From NCBI RefSeq assembly GCF_003576645.1, contig NC_044930.1:19690449-19754448 (forward strand): a DNA stretch of 64,000 nt, read 5' to 3'. Made by a program: the position numbers and the translations under genes. Of the stretch, positions 11,049 to 22,515 are shown one piece after another (positions within the stretch are counted from its first letter, which is position 1; each line of letters starts with the position of its first letter). This DNA is from Ipomoea triloba. Taxonomy: Eukaryota; Streptophyta; Magnoliopsida; Solanales; Convolvulaceae. The notes beneath the pieces were generated by a model, which did no database searches, was not told where the DNA came from, and was given only the letters and a program-made list of their open reading frames with translations.

Positions 11049-11109
11049 TTATTTATATTGCTAAAAAGAGAAAATAATAACTATAATACATATGTACATA
11101 TTGAATCAT
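10492..11109. repeat. Long inverted repeat (~618 bp) with (TA)n in both arms
   Basis: The left arm (about 10492-10735) and right arm (about 10805-11109) are reverse complements with moderate divergence. Shared blocks include GATTCAATATG, TTCTCTTTTTAGC, AAATTAAAAATATCTAT and TTGAATAGAAGATTTCAAT. Each arm carries its own TA tract. The right tract holds the single N at 10999, probably an assembly break at the hairpin. It may be a foldback MITE, but I see no clear target duplication. Confidence 0.8.
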
Positions 11110-11538
11110 TGTTGCATGTCAAAAGTTCACCCAAAAAAAATTGTTGCATGTCAATTTGTTTACATCATCTAACTTTTAAAAATAACTACAATATTATTAC
11201 TACTATATATAAATTTATTCCTACATAAATGATGTTGGTTTACAATGTTTAAAAATGTGAAAACTAAAATATATCATTATTATGATTTTAGCATTATACT
11301 AATAACAAATATAAGTATTATTGCATAGTTTTGTAGTACAAATGATGTACACAAATACCATAAATTATAAAAATTTACAAATCTAAAATAATAGTTATTA
11401 TTTAAATATTATGAGCCCAAAAAAAATAATTTACACTAATAACATAACTGAATAAAAACTAACATAAAAATGAATTAATTGAACTAACTTACATTTGCGG
11501 AGTTTGAAAAGAATATAATGTTATTGAGTAAATGTCTC
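11110..11538. other. AT-rich sequence, nothing recognised
   Basis: There are no open frames, no terminal repeats and no RNA-gene signals in this stretch. A short repeat of TTGTTGCATGTCAA occurs at 11107-11155. Confidence 0.5.
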
Positions 11539-11676
11539 ACATTTAAATATAATGTTATTAAATTAATTGAAATTCACATCACATTTAAATATAATGTTAT
11601 TAAATTAATTGAAATTCACATATTTAATAATGATAATGTTATTAAATTAATTGAAATTCACATATTTAATAATGAT
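11539..11676. repeat. 42-bp tandem repeat, about 3.3 units
   Basis: The unit core TAATGTTATTAAATTAATTG followed by AAATTCACAT repeats with a 42-base period. The first two units are essentially identical, while the third and the partial fourth begin TTTAATAATGAT instead of ACATTTAAATA. The frame through it is spurious. Confidence 0.85.
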
Positions 11677-11947
11677 GTATCATCTCGAGATCTATCAATT
11701 TAAAATGAAGAAGAATAAGAGATAATAGAAATAAAAGAAATAAATTTTCAATAAATTAGTTAAAAACACATCATAGATCTACAAATATTGAACTACAAAG
11801 TCTATTGTGGACCTATTATTTAAATGAAGATCTAGAGATGTTTTGATTGCACTGCATTTAGGGGTTAGAACATATTTAAAAACAAAACTAAATGGTTTCC
11901 AGACATCTATTACTATTTATTATAACAAACAAAAGTTCAAGGCAAAA
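11677..11947. other. AT-rich spacer, nothing recognised
   Basis: I see no coding frame, repeat boundary or RNA gene between the 42-bp repeat and the next inverted-repeat element. Confidence 0.5.
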
Positions 11948-12105
11948 ACTTGTATGTGACCGTCTCATGGTCTGAATCTGTGAGACGGGTCGGATCTTTA
12001 ATTAACGAGGTCAAAGATCCAACCCATTAATCAAATATTTGATCCATTAATCAAAGATCTAACTCGTCTTACGAATTGAGACCCGTGAGACGATTTCACA
12101 CAAGT
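11948..12105. mobile_element. Short MITE with ~50-bp inverted ends
   Basis: The left end ACTTGTATGTGACCGTCTCA pairs with the right end, which reads ACTTGTGTGAAATCGTCTCA on the other strand. The match continues through GAGACGGGT-like and AGATCTTT-like blocks to the centre, so the whole element is nearly a hairpin. It has no coding capacity and no obvious target duplication. The GAGACGGTCTCA theme is common in plant MITEs, but I do not assign a superfamily. Confidence 0.65.
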
Positions 12106-12228
12106 GTTACTCAAAGTTTAAAATATCACCAAAGTAGAATTTGAAACAAAACTCAGATATCAATGTAAAAATTTTAAATAAGAATGTTTTTTCATCCAAG
12201 GAAAAAAATTGTATAATATTTATCAATA

Positions 12229-13210
12229 TCTATATAATAAATTTTTTTTTATCAATTTCTCTTTTTATCCATTTATGTAGACATATATTATATTTATAGT
12301 ATTTTGTACAATATGAAAATATATACACATTTTTTTTATAGAATTGTGATTTTTGGCATAATTATACACGTTAATTACTACAATGGTTACTTATTAAAAA
12401 AATTATTTTAAAATATGTTTAAACTCATACTCTTAATTAAAAATTCAAAAATATTTAAAATTTGTCTAAATATGTAATATAGTTAGGGACTACATTAATC
12501 CATATAAAGTTTAAAAAAAATTAAATTCTTTTAATTTGTAAATGTAATTTTCTTAATTAAAATTAATAAAATATAAAATATAATTAAAAATAAAATTATT
12601 AAATTAACAAAATGTGTATTCATAAATATTTATATTTTAAAAATGCACACATACATATACTTGTGCATTATATTAATCATACAAAATTATAATATTATTT
12701 TTTAATTTCTAAATTTAATTATAATATATCAATATAAATTATAATTATATAAATTATATTATAGAATTTGCATATATACATATTAGTAAATATTATTTGT
12801 ATATACACTGTATTACACAATCATACAAGAAAATGCGTCTGATTAGAGTTTAAAATCACATATACAAAATTTAAAATTTACATTTTTTTTTAATTTCTAA
12901 GTATAATTTTCTTAGTTATTATTCATATTGTTAGAATTATAGTATATATGAAATAAGATTAGGAATAATTTAATTTAATTATGTAAATTTTTCTCTATAA
13001 ATTTATATAAATATGTACATGACTAGAGATTATATCGATCATACAAAATTTTAATTTTGTATGTTATGATAATCGATATTTGACCAAATATATGAAAATT
13101 CAACTATATTATTATATTGTACATTTTAATATATTTATATTTTTAAAATTTTTTTATTTAAACTCATAATAACAAAAATTTTTCCGTGCATAGCACGGGT
13201 AAAACACTAG
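12229..13210 (+). mobile_element. Non-autonomous Helitron, ~982 bp
   Basis: The 5' end is TCTATATAATAAA preceded by A. The 3' end has the short hairpin CCGTGC-ATA-GCACGG (13184-13198), then GGTAAAACACTAG followed by T. TC at the start, a hairpin about ten bases before CTRR, insertion between A and T, and no target duplication are the Helitron signature. The interior is AT-rich with no Rep/helicase, so it would depend on an autonomous relative. The 3' end is firm; the 5' end is the best match rather than proven. Confidence 0.7.
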
Positions 13211-13369
13211 TTGTTTTTTTATTATAAAAGAGTGAGTAATGAGTGGTGTATCTCATATGGACTACAAGTACTAGTACTAATTATGGTTTTATTATCAAGT
13301 TGTAAAAATATATTAAGGAATCAATTAAATCTAATCTAATAATATATAATAATATTATAATATAATAAG

Positions 13370-13690
13370 AGTCAATAAAGTTAAGCGAATAACGGTAACT
13401 AAAAATTATTGATCTAATTGTTTATTGAAATGAATGGTTCATATTATTTTGATTTTAGCATTTTTTTTAATTTTTCATACTTTACCCTCTATTATATCAT
13501 TTAATTTTCCTAAATACCTTTCATTCAATCAGTGTAAACTTTAGCAACCGAATATTTTGTTAATGAACAAACTATTTATTATCTTAACTTACTCATTGAT
13601 TTCCATAAGGAAGGCGTTCGAACCTCATCCTAATTACAGTTGGCATAATGTTGAACATATACTATGAATATGTTGTGTATTAAAAAAATA
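13370..13690 (-). repeat. Dispersed repeat, inverted relative of 36215-36550
   Basis: The reverse complement matches 36215-36550 over about 320 bases: TATGCCAACT, GGTTCGAAC, GAAATCAATGA, ATATAATAGAGG and CTAAAATCAAAATAATAT occur in order. A third, partial copy lies at about 34270-34345. Two of the copies sit beside Helitron 3' ends. The family is not identified and has no coding capacity. Confidence 0.7.
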
Positions 13691-13880
13691 CAATATAAAA
13701 TTTAACATGGACTTTGGTCAATTTTTAGTCAGACTATATATGAGTAATGCTACCTACCCCTCCAAATCTCCCTCTTGACATGACGTTTTTCATTTGATGA
13801 TTTAGTCTTTGATAATAAATTAGTGGAGTCTCAATTCATGACACTCAATTATTATAAGTTATGTTAGGACGGATTTAAGG

Positions 13881-14542
13881 TAAGGGTGGGCATTTCGATT
13901 CAGTTTATCCGAACCGAGCTGAACCAAACCAAACCGATCCATACCAAACTACTACTACAAAACCGAACCGAACCGAATGATTTAGTAAAAATCGAACCGA
14001 ACCGAACCGAACTTTGTTAGGTTTTAATAATAATAACAATAACAACAACAACAACAACAACAACAATAATAATAATAATAATAATAATAACAACAAGAAA
14101 AACAATAAAAATAATAATAAAGAAGTAAATCTAAGTCCCTTGATGCATGCTCAGTTGTTTAATTCCTATTCTCACGGATATCTGTTAAATTTTTTATTTG
14201 ATTTCTTTATAAATTGTTCTCTACTTTTCACTTTTGTTTGTTGCAATTGTTCTTTACATCACAATTAGTACTTAGTTGTATCTTTGGACTTTGAATTACT
14301 ATTTTGTTATATAATGTTTAGATTTCGGATATGGATAATGTGATAGTATATTCGGAAAATTAGGAAACGCTGAAATTTGGAGACTTAAACCGAACCGAAT
14401 TAAACCCGAATCGAAACCGAACCATTTCAAATCGAACCGAAACCGAACCGAACTCTAATGTTAAACCGAATGGTTTAAATTTTTTAAAACCGAAAAATCG
14501 AAACCGGAAAAAAAAAATCAAAACCCGAAATGCCCACCCCTA
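13881..14542. mobile_element. hAT-type MITE, 662 bp, 8-bp TSD
   Basis: The ends are TAAGGGTGGGCATTTCG and, from the right, TAGGGGTGGGCATTTCG. Flanking 8-bp sites ATTTAAGG (13873) and ATTTCAGG (14543) differ at one base. Subterminal CCGAAC repeats occur in both arms. An (AAT/AAC)n tract at 14025-14120 fills the left half. The 8-bp duplication and TA(R)GGGTG ends are typical of hAT MITEs. Poly-Asn and poly-Leu frames here are artefacts of the trinucleotide tract. Confidence 0.85.
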
Positions 14543-14594
14543 ATTTCAGGTGAGTGGGTGGGAGGGAAATTTATATATATATATATATATATAT

Positions 14595-15247
14595 GGATGA
14601 GTTCTAGTGTGGGAACATGCTCCTGTGCGGTTAACTCGAAAAGACGCACCTTAAACATTAAAAGGCGCATTTTAAGTACACAAATCACGCACTTTAAGCA
14701 CACAAATCATGCACTTTAAGCACACAAATAAAGCACTTCAAGAACAAAAACCACGCACCTTAAGCACACAAACCACGCACCTAAAGTTTTAAAATGACGC
14801 ACATTAAGTTTTGACACACATTAAGCATACAAATCACACACCTTAAGACGGAAAACAACGCACCTAAAGCTTTATGCCAACACACCTTAAGTTTTAACAA
14901 CTGACTCACCTTAAGCACACAAATCACGCCCCTTAAGAAGGAAAACCACACACCTAAAGCTTTAGATCGACGCACTTAAGTTTTCAACACATGGCGCACC
15001 TTAAGCCACACAATACAAAAACTACTCACATTAAGCACAAAAACCACGCACCTTAAGAAGGAAAACCACGTACATTAAGAAAGAAAATCATGCACCTTAA
15101 ATTTGATTTAAATGTAAAAAGATCAAATTGTCACCACTCGTTTTGTAATCACTGTTAATCCTAAACGTTGATTTAGGCAAGATCAATGGCTCAGATTTAA
15201 CTGCACAACCGCACCTGAGACAATAAACTGCACAGGAACCCATTTAT
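14595..15247. mobile_element. Inverted-repeat element with internal ~20-bp repeats (MITE A)
   Basis: The left end has GGGAACATGCTCCTGTGCGG and the right end reads GGGTTCCTGTGCAG on the other strand, followed in both by a GTTAA-type block. Between them, from about 14640 to 15110, lie some 20 degenerate copies of a motif like CGCACCTTAAGCACACAAATCA in one orientation. A TA tract borders it on the left. There is no coding capacity. It resembles the adjacent element at 15264 and the one at 34966 in plan: inverted ends around a short-repeat array. Confidence 0.65.
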
Positions 15248-15263
15248 ACACACCCACACACAC

Positions 15264-15760
15264 ATGATCGCGTTCAAATGAGAACCACTCGCCTAATAAA
15301 GAAATCAGAACGCATGTCATCCGTCCACGTGTCCAGATCTAACGGATCATAAACACTGATTTAAAAAAAACGCGGTGGTATTTTCATAAATAATTGACCA
15401 TCGAAGTGCAAGTAAAATATATTACAAGTGCAAGTAGCAATTTCATACAGTGCACCTAAGTGCAAGTAAAATTTACACTGAGCATCAATATTAAGTGCAC
15501 CTAACGTTATAATCAAGTGCAGCTAGGTGCACGACTGTTAACAAAGTAAATTACTTGCACTTGTAAGTGATTTTATTTGCAAATGTGCACCAACTACTTG
15601 CACTTATAACACATTTACTTGCACCAAGTTTTGAGTTATTTACGAAAATGCGACTGCGTTGTTTTTTTAATTACATCTGATTCGTTGATCTGGACACGTG
15701 GATAGTTGTAAATGATTCTTATTTCTCTCATGAGCGCTTATTCTCATTAGAGCGTGCCCC
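15264..15760. mobile_element. Inverted-repeat element with internal AAGTGCA repeats (MITE B)
   Basis: The two ends pair over roughly 130 bases. The left has TCAAATGAGAAC and CCACGTGTCCAGATC, and the right carries their complements, with AACGC next to ATTTTC(A/G)TAAATAA innermost. The middle (about 15400-15620) consists of AAGTGCAAGTAAA and GTGCACCTAA-like repeats. A TG/TA tract (15761-15812) borders it on the right. There is no coding capacity. Confidence 0.7.
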
Positions 15761-15781
15761 TATATATGTATGTATGTATAT

Positions 15782-15782
15782 A

Positions 15783-15812
<30 letters not shown>
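15782..15812. repeat. (TG)n microsatellite
   Basis: TATGTATG grades into an uninterrupted TG tract. It is a simple repeat at the edge of the preceding inverted-repeat element. Confidence 0.9.
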
Positions 15813-15813
<1 letters not shown>

Positions 15814-16300
15814 ATAAAATCATGATCAAATGTGAAATAGGTTTCTCGTGATAAGTGTGGACTATCAATGGCTAAAAAATGACGGGGCCAATTTTATATA
15901 TATTAGTATAAGGGAATCAACTGAGAGATTGCATGCATCTCTTTCTTTAATGCAACAAAACTATTGGATCAAATCCGTTCTTTTTTGCAAACTAGCACTA
16001 GTAACCCAATTGCACTAACAAAAAAGAAGCAGACAAGTAATGAAGACAAAGACAATAACAAACCCATGCAAAAGCGAATTAACAAAACTTAGAGTAATTT
16101 CAACCAAAAGTAGTATCCACTACCTAATACCATACCAACTGTAATAAGTATTTAGATAATTGTTTTTAGAAAAATGCATATTAAACATTAATTGTAATGC
16201 CAACTATAATGAACTTATCATATATAATCTTGCATAGTAGTTGCACCGATATACTTTGAATTATGTATTTAATAAATACAAATATTGGGCATTAAATCAG

Positions 16301-16325
16301 TCGTGCAATGCGCGTGTAAAACTAG
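16301..16325 (+). mobile_element. Helitron 3' end
   Basis: CGTGCAATGCGCG can form a five-pair hairpin (one G-T pair) and is followed by TGTAAAACTAG and T. The preceding TTGGGCATTA matches the similar terminus at 36213, so both belong to one family distinct from the Helitron ending at 13210. I could not place the 5' end. Confidence 0.6.
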
Positions 16326-17115
16326 TAATTAAAATAAGATAAATGACTAAACAACCAATAAGAGCAAAGAGAATCCAAAACACAATTGAAAAAAATCAAC
16401 TAGTGAAAAAAAGGGTACTTGAACCTATGATTTCTCCATATGACCTCATTGACCACAATAAATAAATGTCCAAAATAATTGTGTATGCTTAAGGTCGTGA
16501 GACATCCTAATTTATGTTAATATCTTTCTTAGGAGTATTAACAACTAATCCCCATGCTGATTAATTAGAACCTCTTCTAAATTAAAACCCTCCAAAAAAT
16601 GCATTAAAGATTTACTAGTTCTACTAAACGATTTGACTTGATCAAAGATGATTGATGTCATCTTATTTCTAGGGTTACATGCGCGCTACTCCTTTCAATC
16701 GTGTGATAATCTACACATATAGAGGATATTTTTATCGCAAATATATGTATCAAACATGGATTTAATAAGCAAGAAATTATTAATTCAAGAACGATAAAAA
16801 AATAATTGAATCTAAGGATAAACAATTATATTAAGGTAAGAAAAACAATTAAGAACAAGATCTCATCCTAACATGCATCATAAATTCAAGTACTATGAGT
16901 TTATCCTCAAAACATTGAGGCAAAGGTGAAAGAAATCAAATAAATGATAGAAGAATTCAAGAATATAGAAAAACTCATTTTAATCTGCGAAGAAATCTTT
17001 CGTCCAAGATTTCCCGAGATGCAAAGATGTCTCTCAAAGCTTGGTTGAAGTCTAGAAAAGTGTCCTGAATCATCTTGAAGTCTAGGGATAAAAAGTGCCT
17101 CAAAATGATTTAAAA
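16326..17115. other. Unclassified intergenic sequence
   Basis: This stretch has no supported gene. A 76-codon minus-strand frame at 16907-17137 runs into the neighbouring MITE and matches no family I know. Sequence like it continues at 17905-18380, so the MITE between has split a single older region. Confidence 0.5.
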
Positions 17116-17124
17116 TATTGTTTA

Positions 17125-17895
17125 GGGAAAATGACACGTTTTCCCCCTATGTTATGTGCATATAGCACTTTTTTCCCCTGTGTTATTAAAGTGGCAGTTT
17201 CTCCCCCTAAAATGTTAAATTGACGTTTTTGCCCTTAAAAATAATTATTTCATTATTTTTTTCTCCAACAAATTATTACTTATATGTATGGATGATCACG
17301 ATTCGGTTCGAACCTAACCAAACACTGTAGTGAAAATGATCACGATTCGGTTCGAAATAGTATGGACGGTTCTGGTTACGATTCAGAACCGAAAAAATAA
17401 AATTAAATAATTGTTGAACCGTAAACCGGAATTGAACCACATTCATATATAGTGAAAATGATCAAACACTTATTTGATAAATCAGTACAGTTCGGTTCAA
17501 ATTTCGATTTTGAACCGCCAATCAAAACTTATTTATTTATTTTTATAATTTTATTTCTTATTTTAAAATAGTCTAAATTTAACAATTATTTTATTTTATT
17601 TTTTCGGTTCTGAACCGTAACCGTAACCGTCCATACTTTTAAGTTCAATTGCTACGGTGTTCGATTAGGTTTGTATCGAACCGTAATCTTCCATGCATAT
17701 TAGTAATATAATTGGTTGGAGAATAAAAATAAATGAAATAGTTATTTTTAAGGGTTAAAAATGTCAATTTAACATTTTAGGGGGAAAAACTACCACTTTT
17801 AAAATAACTGAGGGGGAAAAATTGTCACTTTAATAACTCGGGGGAAAAAAGTGTTATATGCACGTAACTTAGGGGGAAAAAGTGTCATTTTTCCC
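17125..17895. mobile_element. MULE-type MITE, 771 bp, long TIRs, 9-bp TSD TATTGTTTA
   Basis: Perfect 9-bp flanks TATTGTTTA lie at 17116-17124 and 17896-17904. The terminal inverted repeats begin GGGAAAATGACAC and extend for roughly 300 bases each. They contain GGGGGAAAA-type blocks outside and CGGTTCGAA/CGGTTCAGAACC blocks inside, leaving a short AT-rich centre. The 9-bp duplication with long TIRs points to a non-autonomous Mutator-like element. There is no coding capacity. Confidence 0.85.
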
Positions 17896-17904
17896 TATTG
17901 TTTA

Positions 17905-19088
17905 AATAGATTTGTGAGATTCAACATACCCTATAATACGACCGTGTCACAAGGGGTGTCGAAATTCGTCACCATCCAAGTGACACACCTTACAAGCCTG
18001 CAACACAGTCGTATCGAAATCTGCTTGGATTTTTCTCCAAGCTTTAGTTCAAATTTCCCAAAATTTTGAATAGAAAAGTTATAGATGATCATCTTAACTT
18101 TTCATGGACACTTAAATCACCTCAATTGGAGTTCGTATGAAAAAAGATATGATTGAAATGCTATCAACATGTTGCAAGGTCATGTAATTGCGCATATCAA
18201 AATATGTCTGCCTTTTTTATCATGATTTATCTCGAATCTCTGAAACTATAAATATGAATGTTGTAGGGGATTGTCTTAACTTTCCATGGGCACTTGAATC
18301 ACCTCAATTAGACTTCATATGAGAGTGATATGACCAAAATACCCTTAACATGTCACAAAGTGTATATTTTATCATTTTTACTTAAAAATTTCTAAAAATC
18401 AAATATTAATAGATTAAACACTATATTCCACCAATTTAAACGAGACATAACCAAAATCAATATAAATAAGGTATTGCAATTAAGAACTTTATCTACACAC
18501 AAACCAATAAGAATTTTTTTTTTCAAATGGGCAAAATGCATAAAAAGACAAAAAAATAAAAAAAAATAAAAAAAACTTTTAAGAAGCAACTTGTAGTGAA
18601 CGACTTGTCTACTCTGCATTTTTGTTAGAATAAATGTAATTAAACATTCAAAATATCAATTTTAGGTTTAAAAATATATATATTTTTTAAATTGATGAAA
18701 AGTAAAAAATGTATGTGTCGCTTTCTTATGAACAAATTCAAAATGGCAATATAAAAGTGAAGATTACATGATGAGTAAGACACATAACTACAATGCACAA
18801 ATCAAGTTACTAATAAGAATTTTCAAGCACTCACAGGTGCAACCTAAAAATGGCTTCACTCCAAGACTCAATAGATTTGCAAAGAAAGATCAAGTCCAAA
18901 TGTCAAAGGAACATTTAACTTTGGTGAAAATCATTCAAGAAGATCTCTATTGAAAATAGAAATAAAAATGAGTAGCAAGTAGTGGTGGATACTTGCGAAA
19001 CACCTAATGAACTTGTAATTTGTTTGGAAATAAGAATACTAATGAATCTCTTCCTAGTGAGAAGGAAAAAAATAAAATAGAAAAATTA
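17905..19088. other. Unclassified intergenic sequence with one internal duplication
   Basis: Two related segments, about 18080-18185 and 18250-18355, share ATCTTAACTTT-CATGG-CACTT-AATCACCTCAATT and TATGA followed by AACATGT. They look like a diverged direct repeat of about 170-bp period. No gene or element boundary is apparent otherwise. Confidence 0.5.
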
Positions 19089-19090
19089 TA

Positions 19091-19405
19091 CTCCCTTCGT
19101 CTCATTTTATGTGTCTGGTTTGGTTACCGAGGCTTGACTGAGTTATTTTTAATTCAATTTTCATAATATTAAGGCTTGACTGAGGTTATTTTTAATTCAA
19201 CTTTCATAATATTAAGTTTAGTATTAATATACAAAATTTATATATTTAAAAACTACACTAAAAACACTATTAAATACAAAAAATCAAATTTAAAAATAAG
19301 TAAAAAATAATAAAGAAAATAAACAAAGAAGAAAGAGTTAGTTTGATTGTTTGATTGTTTGACCAATGAATAGTAAGTATGACAGATAAAATGGGACAGA
19401 TGGAG
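19091..19405. mobile_element. Stowaway (Tc1/mariner) MITE, 315 bp, TSD TA
   Basis: The ends CTCCCTTCGTCTCATTTTAT and, from the right, CTCCATCTGTCCCATTTTAT are the classic Stowaway terminus. TA flanks both sides. The interior is AT-rich, with two copies of AGGCTTGACTGAG followed by TTATTTTTAATTCAA. There is no coding capacity. Confidence 0.93.
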
Positions 19406-19873
19406 TATAATTTTTGAACCACTATAATATCTCTTATTACACTTTCATGTTTTCAAGATTATTTAGTTAAAATTTCAAGATTACTTTTTGAAGTAATGTT
19501 GAAAAATTAACTTATTTAATTCCGCTATTCTAAAAAAGGTCTTGAGAAAGTGACAACTTTTTTTGCAATAAAAGTACGTACTTTCAGTTCCATATCAATG
19601 GAACAGGTTTATCCCGATGAAGGGGAAAAAACACCATTATACTATAACAACCCGTTTGGTTAGGAGGAGGGAATTAGGGGGGAAAGAATTGTAATTCGGT
19701 GAATAAAGTAGGAATTGCAATTACAGTGTTTAGTATGCAGAAATATAAGTGCAAGGAATTGAAAGGGAATAAATGATATAATGACCAAAATGCCCTTATG
19801 TAATAATAATAATAATAATAAAATGTATGATGTAAATAGGAAAATGTAACAATGTGGTTTGACTGTATAATGC

Positions 19874-19928
<55 letters not shown>

Positions 19929-20285
19929 TTTTCTCACAACAGCTTCAAATTCTAATTTACAATATAACAAGTTTGAATTAAAAGCTTAAATCCAAAAAAA
20001 TTCATAAAAACATTACAAATATTACAATAACATTCACTTAATAAAATGTTTAGCTTATTAAAAGCTTACATAAAAAAAAACATGATTAAAACATTACAAA
20101 TATTACACTAACATATACTTAATAAAATGTTAGCTTATTAAAAGCTTACATCCAAAAAAAATTATAAAATATTACAAATATTACAATACCACATGGTTAA
20201 TAAAATGTACAAAAACCATCATAACATACTAATTAATAGTACAACATTCACATTCACGAACAAAGTCAACATGCAGCCAACATAG

Positions 20286-21330
20286 TCAATGTGTAGCAAG
20301 AAAAGCCCTCACCCATTCTAATCTTCGCTCCGGTGGAATGCTAAAAAACACAAGCATCTGATTTGGACGGTCAGGAAGTTTAATCAAAGCCATCAAATAT
20401 TCTTCATTTGATAATCCATCAATCTGAATTAACTCTTTATCTAACTGTTACACTTTTTCTTGAAGAGTTAATTCAGTTCCAATGCTCTTGCTAAGTTTAT
20501 CACCAACCATTACCAATGTTTCACTCAACATCATTGCCGCATTATGAAAGGATTGTGAAGTAATTGGTTCATCTCTATCACTAATCTTTCTCTTCCTTCT
20601 TCCACCACTAGATAATGAATCTGAATTTGCTTCACTTCGTGCCCTATTACCTAATGAAGATTGCGCTTGGGTAAATCTAAAGTTTTCACATAAATAGAAT
20701 GAAATTTTCATATGATTATAATGATATTACCTGATGAAGATTGAGCTTGGGTAAATCTAAAATTTAGATCTGGCATATCTTCATCACCAACATCTTCATC
20801 TTCACTAGCTAGATTGATCCCACCAATGCCTTCCTCATTAGTCATTTCTTCAATAATATCTTTTCTAGTTTGTGCATCCCTCCCTGTTGCACGACCTTTT
20901 GCATAGATAGAACTGAATTCATGATAGAAAGGAAAAGTTTTCCTTATGAACTGAGCAGCTTCTTTGTGAGTCTAAATAAAGGAAGTTTTCATATAAGTAT
21001 AAAGTTAAAGTTTTCACATAATTAGAATGAAATAAAAAATACTTACACTTATATAAGAATCCCACACACAAGTCTTCAGCCGTGACCATCTTTCTTTCGT
21101 CATCCCATCCAAAGCTACTGTTATTACTAGTGAAAAGATCATGTACTACGCTCCAATCTTTTTTCAAAGTCCTTATCCTTGACTCAATATGAGGTTTAGC
21201 TTTTATGTCTGTAGTCGGTAATTTAGCTTTTAGCATCCTCTCCAGCTCATTCAAATACCCCCCTTTGAATCCAGTATCCGCATTCTTTGTTCCTAAACTA
21301 TGTAGGTCAATCATACAACCGATCTTCGGC
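20286..21330 (-). pseudogene. Myb/SANT-like ORF1 of the PIF/Harbinger element (broken)
   Basis: The product would be the DNA-binding partner that helps the Harbinger transposase reach the nucleus and the element ends. The recognisable part starts near 21314 (DTGFKGGYLNELERML, HIESRIRTLKKDW, SFGWDDERKMV). It continues through FPFYHEF, IYAKGRATGRDAQ and IIEEMTNEEG around 20960-20800, and ends with a helical tail (DGLSNEEYLMALIKL, RRLEWVRAFLATH) before the stop at 20286. The conserved tryptophan-containing start of the SANT domain is absent, a TAA interrupts the frame near 20455, and the FTQAQSS segment is duplicated around a short intron-like stretch. It is a relic fused to the transposase fragment by deletion. 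Confidence 0.75.
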
Positions 21331-21640
21331 TGATGCTCTCACCCGATCTTCTAAAATTTTGTCTAATAACTCAGTTTTTAACATGGTGGGCAAGAATATG
21401 CAAAAATATTGCTACTTGTTCGTCAACAAGCATGTTTTTTGTTGGTTTAAGTCCTCCTATACTTTCTAACATTCCACATAGTTTGAAAAAGGCTTCTCTA
21501 TTCATCCTAAGTAGTGAAATGCATGACTCATCATTGTCATATACAATTCGTCTCACATACTCTTGTTTCCAAATCAAGAGAATAACGCCTATTAATTCTT
21601 GGTCGGGATACAGTTGATGCCATCAAAAGTAAAAAACTAC
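21316..21640 (-). pseudogene. PIF/Harbinger transposase N-terminal fragment (DUF8040-like)
   Basis: On the minus strand the frame reads YPDQELIGVILL, RMNREAFFKLCGMLESIGGL, VDEQVAIFLHILAHHVKN, then a TGA at 21371-21373, then VIRQNFRRSGESISRR. This is the helix-rich N-terminal region that precedes the DDE nuclease in plant Harbinger transposases. The TGA replaces what is normally an Arg codon (CGA to TGA fits). After SGESISRR the homology ends and the SANT-like ORF begins, so everything downstream, including all catalytic residues, has been deleted. Confidence 0.75.
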
Positions 21641-22164
21641 TAACGATAGTATACATCTTCAAGAATAAAGTCAAAGCAGCTGCAATTCGTTTTCTTCTTT
21701 CATCAATTTCTATTCTTGTTATCTATAAACAATAAAGTCAACAAAATGCTTGCTTTATAAACACACAAAGCAATAACATACATAGCATGACTAAAGTTAT
21801 ATTACCCACAAAGACAAGATCAAATAGCAATAAACTATGAGTATGATGCATAACCATGCTCCTAACTAGACAAGATAAAAAAAAAAGCAAGTTACATTAC
21901 CCACAAAGTTACATTACCTCTAAACAAATGAAGAATTACATCCCTAATACCTACTGAGCAATATGATGTATAACCATACTCCTAATACCTACTGCTAATA
22001 GTTCAAACTAGAAATTATGTGATCATGGATACTACCCTCAGGGTAGCATCTAGAAATTATGTGATCATGGATCATCAGCTTTGTTTTCAATTTAGAACAT
22101 TTTTGTATGAATCAATTACTTTCCTTTATTTTTGTATGAATCAATTACATTGCTACAGTACTGC

Positions 22165-22515
22165 AATTCCATATATTACATATACCACACTACTTTTGTA
22201 TGAATCAATTACATATATTACATATACCACACTACTTTTGTATGAATCAATTACATATATTACATATACCACACTACTTTTGTATGAATCAATTACATTA
22301 CTACACATATACCACACTACTGCAATTTCATATATTACATATACCACACTACTTTTGTATGAATCAATTACATTACTACACATATACCACACTACTGCAA
22401 TTTCATATATTACATATACCACACTACTTTTGTATGAATCAATTACATTACTACACATATACCACACTACTGCAATTTCATATATTACATATACCACACT
22501 AGTGCAATTTCATAT
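22165..22515. repeat. Compound minisatellite in the Harbinger element
   Basis: Units of ACATATACCACACTACTTTT followed by GTATGAATCAATT alternate with a longer unit that adds ACTACACATATACCACACTA and CTGCAATTTCATATATT. Two short units are followed by three long units of about 75 bp, nearly identical. Frames on both strands through it are artefacts. Confidence 0.9.

Noticed and set aside
10492..11109. A microRNA precursor
   Set aside because: The arms are far too long and AT-rich, and no conserved miRNA-like segment is apparent. Small RNAs from it would more likely be siRNAs.
13905..14268. Poly-Leu and poly-Asn frames
   Set aside because: They come from an (AAT/AAC)n tract inside a MITE.
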